Positions 58,010-64,000 of a stretch of 64,000 nucleotides of DNA are shown piece by piece. The position numbers and the translations under genes were made by a program. The DNA is taken from NCBI RefSeq assembly GCF_933775445.1, contig NC_065874.1:27598501-27662500 (forward strand), written 5' to 3'. How positions within the stretch are numbered: the first letter of the stretch is position 1; each line of letters starts with the position of its first letter. Under the pieces are notes generated by a model. That model searched no databases, was not told the DNA's origin, and saw nothing but the letters and a program-made list of their open reading frames with translations. The DNA is from Argentina anserina. Taxonomy: Eukaryota > Streptophyta > Magnoliopsida > Rosales > Rosaceae.

Positions 58010-58012
<3 letters not shown>
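57914..58012. mobile_element. Partial copy of the TA-embedded MITE
   Basis: TTGAATCACTTATGTTGAAA through AATTTGACCGAAAAGTGTG to CTTCACTCTAGATAGAGACT matches the right arm of the element at 30991-31355. It too is bounded by (TA)n runs (about 57900-57913 and 58012-58051), and sits in an NRPC1-like intron. Confidence 0.7.
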
Positions 58013-58054
<42 letters not shown>

Positions 58055-58714
58055 ATAACTGACAATTAAAATACACACCTCATGTTTTAATTTAATCCTT
58101 GGAGTACCCAAAATTGATTCTTTTACAACATTGGAATCTATAGACAAGTGTGCGTCTTGTATCACGGCCATATCAAGCTTGATAGCTACATATGCTGCTC
58201 TTGGACTCATTACAATCTCAATATAGTCAGCAACCTTCAAGACAACAAGACAAAATCTAAGTGAAACCATGCAACCTTCACGACAATAATCCTTAATTTT
58301 TTCTTCAACTTATCACTTTCAGTGGGTAGAGCATCAAATACTATAGACTTGATTGAGAGATGGATATGACCAGACAAGCTACTGACTTAATTGAGTGATA
58401 GATATGAAAAGCAAGCTACTAAAATATAAGGACAAGTTAACTCTTAAATGTCATTGGAAAAATAGTTTCACGCATACCTGCCCAAGATTTGTTTTTCAAT
58501 TCGACCTGCTACCATCCGTGCAATCATTGGATTATCATCACACTCTAGTACTGCAGTAATGATAGGAGTATTGATTTTTTTTGCTCCATTTATTATCTCC
58601 TTGATGCGAGGGACTCCAAGCGTAACGTCTAACGATGTGTTAAGGATCAAATAACCAACCAAGTAATAGCCAATAGGTTATGCAGGTATACATATTCATC
58701 TTCATTAGTTCTTA

Positions 58715-58888
<174 letters not shown>

Positions 58889-61800
58889 CTACAGTTTGAA
58901 CAAATAGGAAAGTTAATATAGGCAGACAACAATATTTCCTAAACACTACCAATAAAAATATATTGGGTGAACTACCTAGAGTTGTATAGGGTCATATATG
59001 CAACGGTTAAACTCACGGTTCAAAAAACTTCTCTCCTCAATGTAATACAAAAACAGAAGAGCATTCACAAAATGACATTTGCTAGTAAAACAGAAAATAT
59101 AACAAGTACCTCTAGCTGTCTACGAGTGACACCAGATATATTTTGGACAATCTTCTCCAGAGTTGCAGACTTCACCTTCCAACCAGGACTTTGATTTAAT
59201 AAAAAAGCCTCCTGTGTTTTACTTAATGCTTTTACATATTCATCCAGGAATTTCTCTATAGAACTTTTAAAACCCATAGAGCAACCACCATCAGGAGTCA
59301 TATCTTTTTCCAAAAGCCTGCTTCTCACTATTTCAGATACTTCTTCAGGAGAAAGGCTTTCGCGTTCTCCAGCAGGGAATGTGGCCTGTATACAGATATC
59401 ACATTTAAGCATTAACAAAATATTATTTTCACCCTTATCAGGAGAGAATGATTGGTTCATACCTTGGCTTTGAAAAACAACCGGTAGAAGTCTAATGGTG
59501 CTCCACCTTTTCCTTCCATCATTGCAGGATCCATACCGTCATCTCCATAATAAAACTGAACAATACCTCCATTTGCGGCCCGAACTGTTTTATCATACTG
59601 AACAGAGAGGTCCTCTAGAACTTTAGACAATATACGAGACATGTAACCTGTGTCAGCAGTTTTGACCTGCATCAATCACAAACAGTCTATTAAGGAAAGG
59701 GGCCAAGGCACAAAGATCACTTTCTAATAGGTTGATAAAAACTGAACCCTAATAACGCACTTCACCATTATAGAGTGAGACCATTAATAAAAATACAGGA
59801 AGAATATTAGAAAGATATCTAATCAACATTATCTACTTCAGCACCTTTTTTTAATTTTTTTTAACAACAGCTACTTTAGCAGCTTAACACCATATCAAAT
59901 GTAAAAATAAGCACAGGCCACAGGGTAACATTATTAAAAGGTATTAGAGATACTATTACTTCACAACTACAAAAAAGTGCAGAACCCATAATCTGAACCA
60001 CAACTGATAAGTCCTAGCTCAATGATCCAAACAATGGTTCTGTATATTTCATTTTAGGAGAAACACAAACAGGGAGATGCATTGCCTGAAAGTGCACCAA
60101 TGAAAGACAACAAAGAACCAACAACTAATACAAGCATAGCATTTGCATAGCATACAAAGACAATCCCTAAACCCTGAAGAAACCAGAGCCTGCAAGATAT
60201 AAAATCGAACTCAAGTATCCTTAGTTCCTTCCCATTTCTCAATCAAAGACCCAAAACACTGCCAGAACAACATATCAACCTGATCAAATCCCTCTTCCCT
60301 ATGAAAAAACTTAGAACTTCCCCGACCTCTTGACCTGTAAACTTCAAAATTTTAAAATTAATGTAGCCGAATCCTAGACACCATATACACAGAGATTAAC
60401 AATTGGGTACGAATACCAGATATTTCACTTCATAAAATCAAAACTGTATTGATGACAAGATAAAATAAAGTGAATAAAGGCTGACAGGAGGTCCAGAACA
60501 GGAAGGAAAGAAACAGAAAAAAAGAAATCAGAAAACAACAGCTAATGCACTTATTAGTGAGTAGAAATCACAGTGGAGATACTAATCTTAAACTCGATAT
60601 GCCTTCCAGCTGGTTCAAATATTCAGCAACATTTCTGTACATTACACAGCATTACGGAGAGATGCACCAAAAAGGTTCCCCCTCTAAACCATATCACACT
60701 TAATCAGCTTACACAAAATCTAAGGACATAGTATAGCATTCCAATTTGCATAAGACATTAAGAGGGACCAAAGAGCAAAGGCTTAGGAATGATCTTTAGT
60801 GAAGGAACTTTTAATGTCACTGAGAGATGAGTATCTGATACTAAACAAAGTCCAAATTCACCGACTCAATCAAATCTCTATAACTTCATCTGCTGGAATG
60901 TTAGACTGAATTTACCCAGGAAAGATTTGGAACTATTTGAGCCTGGGATATGCATGATCATGAGAATGCTACAATGGGACTTTGACGGTATCATGATTTT
61001 GACCACAGGGGTAACTACTTTTTTACCACAGGGGTAACACAATATTCATGACTTCTAGCCAAAATCAAAAGAGGGAAGTAAACCACGAGTTGTGGTTAAT
61101 ACGACTTGCAAGAAGAATGACATTATTTCAAACACCCTACATTTTTATCCTGCTCTGATGAAACAGCTACACTAATTCTATAATAAAAAGGTCATGAACT
61201 CAAATAACAAGATACAAGAAAACAAGGATTTAAACAAAAATCAGTAATGGCAGCATTATAACAACGATACAATCCCTACACAAGAAGGCATAGGCTTGAA
61301 CCCATAAAATTTCAAAACATAAACTTCATGATTATGATCAGGCATCAGACTCAACTGCGTAAATTTTTATCTCATATGATCTTCTCTCTCCAGTATATAC
61401 TTTAACTACATGTCTACAGGAATGCTGCAGTAATTCAATTAAAAATTGCTACAGTGGCAGGTAAAATGCAAATTCAAGTGCCACAAAATAAAATAAGTAA
61501 AAACAATAAACAAGAAAGAAAGAAAGAAAAGCAGGTGTATGAAAATGTCAAAATAATTAAATGAGTGGGAGTCTATTCTAAGCAATAAACATACAGCTGT
61601 ATCCACAAGGCCTTCTCAACCTCCCATTGTATGAAAAAAGAACTCTGTAGCTATCAAGCCACTGTAAAAAGAACTAGCAACAAAGCCTTTAGCCTGCATC
61701 ATTAAAGAGAAAAGGACCATTAATATATTTTCTTTTATTTTTATTTCGAGAAGAAAATAAGGACCATTAATTCACATAAATATAAATAATGGGTTATGTA

Positions 61801-62395
61801 AACAAATTCATATATATCTTATCCAACTAAGAATGTTACAGAACAAGAATGGAAGCACGACAATCAATAATAATACCAGAACTTTTTGTCATGCAAATAC
61901 AAACAAAGAATGTTATAAACAAGAATAGTTTACTTTTATATTTTATCGAATCACAGGGGCAAATAAGAATGAACATAAAATAAGTAAATAACAATGAATA
62001 TGTACTATTATAGCGTATCATTTTGTTTTCTAACACAAGTAGAAGGTTTTAGTCACTTATCTATAAACCAAAAAATAAACCACAATGAACTTGTTAAACA
62101 CATGAGACTAAGGACACACAATCAGCTTACTGGCAGTTACAGTGGCAACAACTGTCGTTGGAATGTGCAGTTTTGCAGCAAAGCTTCAGCAATGGAAGTA
62201 AATAATCAAGAATATTTAATATAACTGTAGTAAGATTGCTGGCAGCAGTGGCGGATCTATCTATAGCCTTGGGTGGACCTTTCACCAGAGATTTTGACAA
62301 TAAATCATCAAGCATACGCCTAATGAACAAATGTTGTAGTTTTGCACGCTTGGTTCAGTGTTTTGCTAAATACCAAGCCCACCCAAGTTTGTTGA

Positions 62396-62593
62396 GGGCT
62401 GCATCCAAAATAAAGAAACCAATGAAGTAAAATTGAAAACATATAAAAGGAAAAAGGAAGTAAAATAGACCAGATGGTTGCATTTGTTGGGAATATTCAG
62501 TGGACTATTTTTCCATTTACTTCCTTTTTCCTCAATTCCTTTTATATGTTTTATATTTTACTTCATTGGTTTCTTTATTTTGGATACAACCCT
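62396..62593. repeat. Long inverted repeat in an NRPC1-like intron
   Basis: The left arm (62396-62463) reads GCATCCAAAATAAAGAAACC then AATGAAGTAAAAT...; the right arm (62518-62593) contains its complement, GGTTTCTTTATTTTGGATAC preceded by ATTTTACTTCATT. Arms of about 70 bp surround a ~55-base spacer, so the transcript could fold into a strong hairpin. Confidence 0.8.
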
Positions 62594-62654
62594 TGTAATA
62601 CCCCGACTCAGAATTTTATCAAGAAAAATAATAACACCCAAGCACTGAAATCGC

Positions 62655-62681
62655 GGGGGGGGGGGGGGGGGGGGGGGGGGG
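62655..62681. repeat. Homopolymer of 27 G
   Basis: An uninterrupted G run on the upper strand inside the NRPC1-like intron. Its length should be treated as uncertain. Confidence 0.9.
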
Positions 62682-62884
62682 CAGGCTTTATAGAAGGGAG
62701 GATGAAGAAGCTTTTAGGCTTGGATTCCTCATCTGGTGCCGGATGGCGGTGGTGCTTGTCAATAGAATTTGTGGAAGGAGAGAAAGACAAGTTGGTGTGT
62801 TTATTTTGGCATTAATTTTGATCAAGTTCTATGCTCAAATCCCAGAAACTTCTTCCGATTATATATCGATTATATATTGAATTA

Positions 62885-63226
62885 ATGCTGTGTTTGGATA
62901 GAGGAAAATAAGGAGGAATTTCATTAAATTCCAGAAATTTGATATTTCTTATTTTGTTTGGGGTGAATTTTCAAGAAAAGTACAAATTCTATTGGAAAAG
63001 ATAAAGGGAATTTGAAGCCTGTTTCCTTGTTTATTTTCCATGAAAAAGAGGTTTCATTCTTCAATTCCCAATCTTTTACATGCAATTCTAACCATTTTTA
63101 AAATTCTAGGGAATAGTATCCAAACAAAAGAATTCTCGATTCTTAGAATTTATATTACTGAAAAATAGAATTCCCATGAAAATGAAATTTCCAACAAAGT
63201 AAGATTACTCCATCCAAACACAGCAT
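62885..63226. mobile_element. 342-bp inverted-repeat MITE in an NRPC1-like intron
   Basis: Left terminus ATGCTGTGTTTGGATAGAG and right terminus CTCCATCCAAACACAGCAT are near-perfect inverted repeats of about 19 bp. The TGTGTTTGGAT type terminus is common among plant MITEs. The interior is AT-rich and non-coding. No convincing target duplication was found, so the superfamily is unassigned. Confidence 0.75.
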
Positions 63227-64000
63227 GATAGTAAATTTTAATGGATTTCTGTTTTCCCATCAGTATATTTAGCTAAATATTTAATATATCTAATACATTA
63301 TAGTTAAATATTTAGGATGCACTATATTCTTATCACTTGTCAATCTTAAATGTCGTTACTATTAATGAACTATTTTTTAGTGATCAGTGCTATAAAACAT
63401 GTATGAAGATGTCATTTACATGACTGTATCTTTATCTTACAAACAGTAAGACAGGTTAAAAGCAGGAGACAACTTACTGCAGCGGTATTTTCTTTTCTAG
63501 GAAAGTGAGGAAGGCTTCGGTCTATGAACCCATTCGGTGCACGCCGACCACCAACTGATTGTTGACCAACGCAAGCAACCATCTGGCTTATATTGATAGC
63601 AGATCCTTTAGAACCACACTGGGACATAATCAGGGGACTATTTCTCCAATGTAGCGTTTGCATGCACAACTACAGAAAAATAAAGAATATTTCAGAATCA
63701 ATCATCTCTCGAAACAACTCAAGATATAATTGCGAAATGAAATAACCCGATAAGCTAAGGAGATTTCTTACACCAACTCAAACAAACATTAAGAGTCAGC
63801 TGAAGAGGCAAACGAAGTAATTCTAACCAAATATTCTTAGGTTTTAAATGCTTCCACATATTTTTTATAAATACTTTTGTAATCAATTAACTGACCTTTC
63901 CAGTTTGGTCTCTAATATCGTTTAATACTGCAGTAATCCCAGATTCAAGTGATTGGACAGCATCACAATTAGGTGCGAGTCGTAGCTGTCCTTTTTTATA

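Overview
This window is nuclear DNA of a flowering plant, very probably a eudicot. The evidence is intron-rich genes with GT-AG junctions, a plant blue-light receptor, plant Ty3 and Ty1 retrotransposons and many MITEs. No bacterial operon, CRISPR array, tRNA or rRNA gene was recognised. The species cannot be named from sequence alone.

Three host genes are well supported. (1) PHOT1 (phototropin 1), + strand, 32550-40226: 22 coding exons, a 1026-residue open frame, both LOV domains and an AGC-VIII kinase. A TATA box at 29203 and a likely leader exon with a ~3 kb leader intron lie upstream. (2) A BTB/POZ protein, + strand, 53569-55702: two exons, 513 residues. (3) The 3' part of a gene for the largest subunit of RNA polymerase III (NRPC1-like), - strand, 56519-64000, continuing past the right edge. 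The NRPC1-like copy has an in-frame stop, an exon-phase break and no recognisable terminal exon, so it looks like a pseudogene or a damaged/misassembled copy. A possible 5' end of an unknown - strand gene sits at the left edge (1-109).

Most other sequence is transposon. The centrepiece is a 9.8 kb Ty3/gypsy element of chromovirus (Tekay-like) type at 14190-23998, flanked by TAGGG on both sides. Its 5' LTR has lost about 650 bp from its 3' end, and its gag-pol carries one frameshift and five in-frame stops. Two solo LTRs of the same broad family, both inverted, lie at 928-3565 (TTAGC on both sides) and 42056-45139 (AAATC on both sides). Two decayed Ty1/copia elements occupy about 3869-11691 and 46432-52269; the first is split by a 1.6 kb insertion. 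Small elements include two 219-bp MITEs with 9-bp target duplications, a hAT-type MITE in a PHOT1 intron, a palindromic MITE embedded in TA repeats (full copy in the PHOT1 leader intron, partial copy in an NRPC1 intron), and another inverted-repeat element in an NRPC1 intron. A 475-bp tandem duplication lies at 26567-27512.

The host genes form no obvious functional cluster. PHOT1 and the BTB gene are neighbours, and phototropins do signal through BTB-NPH3 proteins, but this BTB protein is not evidently NPH3 itself, so the proximity is probably incidental.
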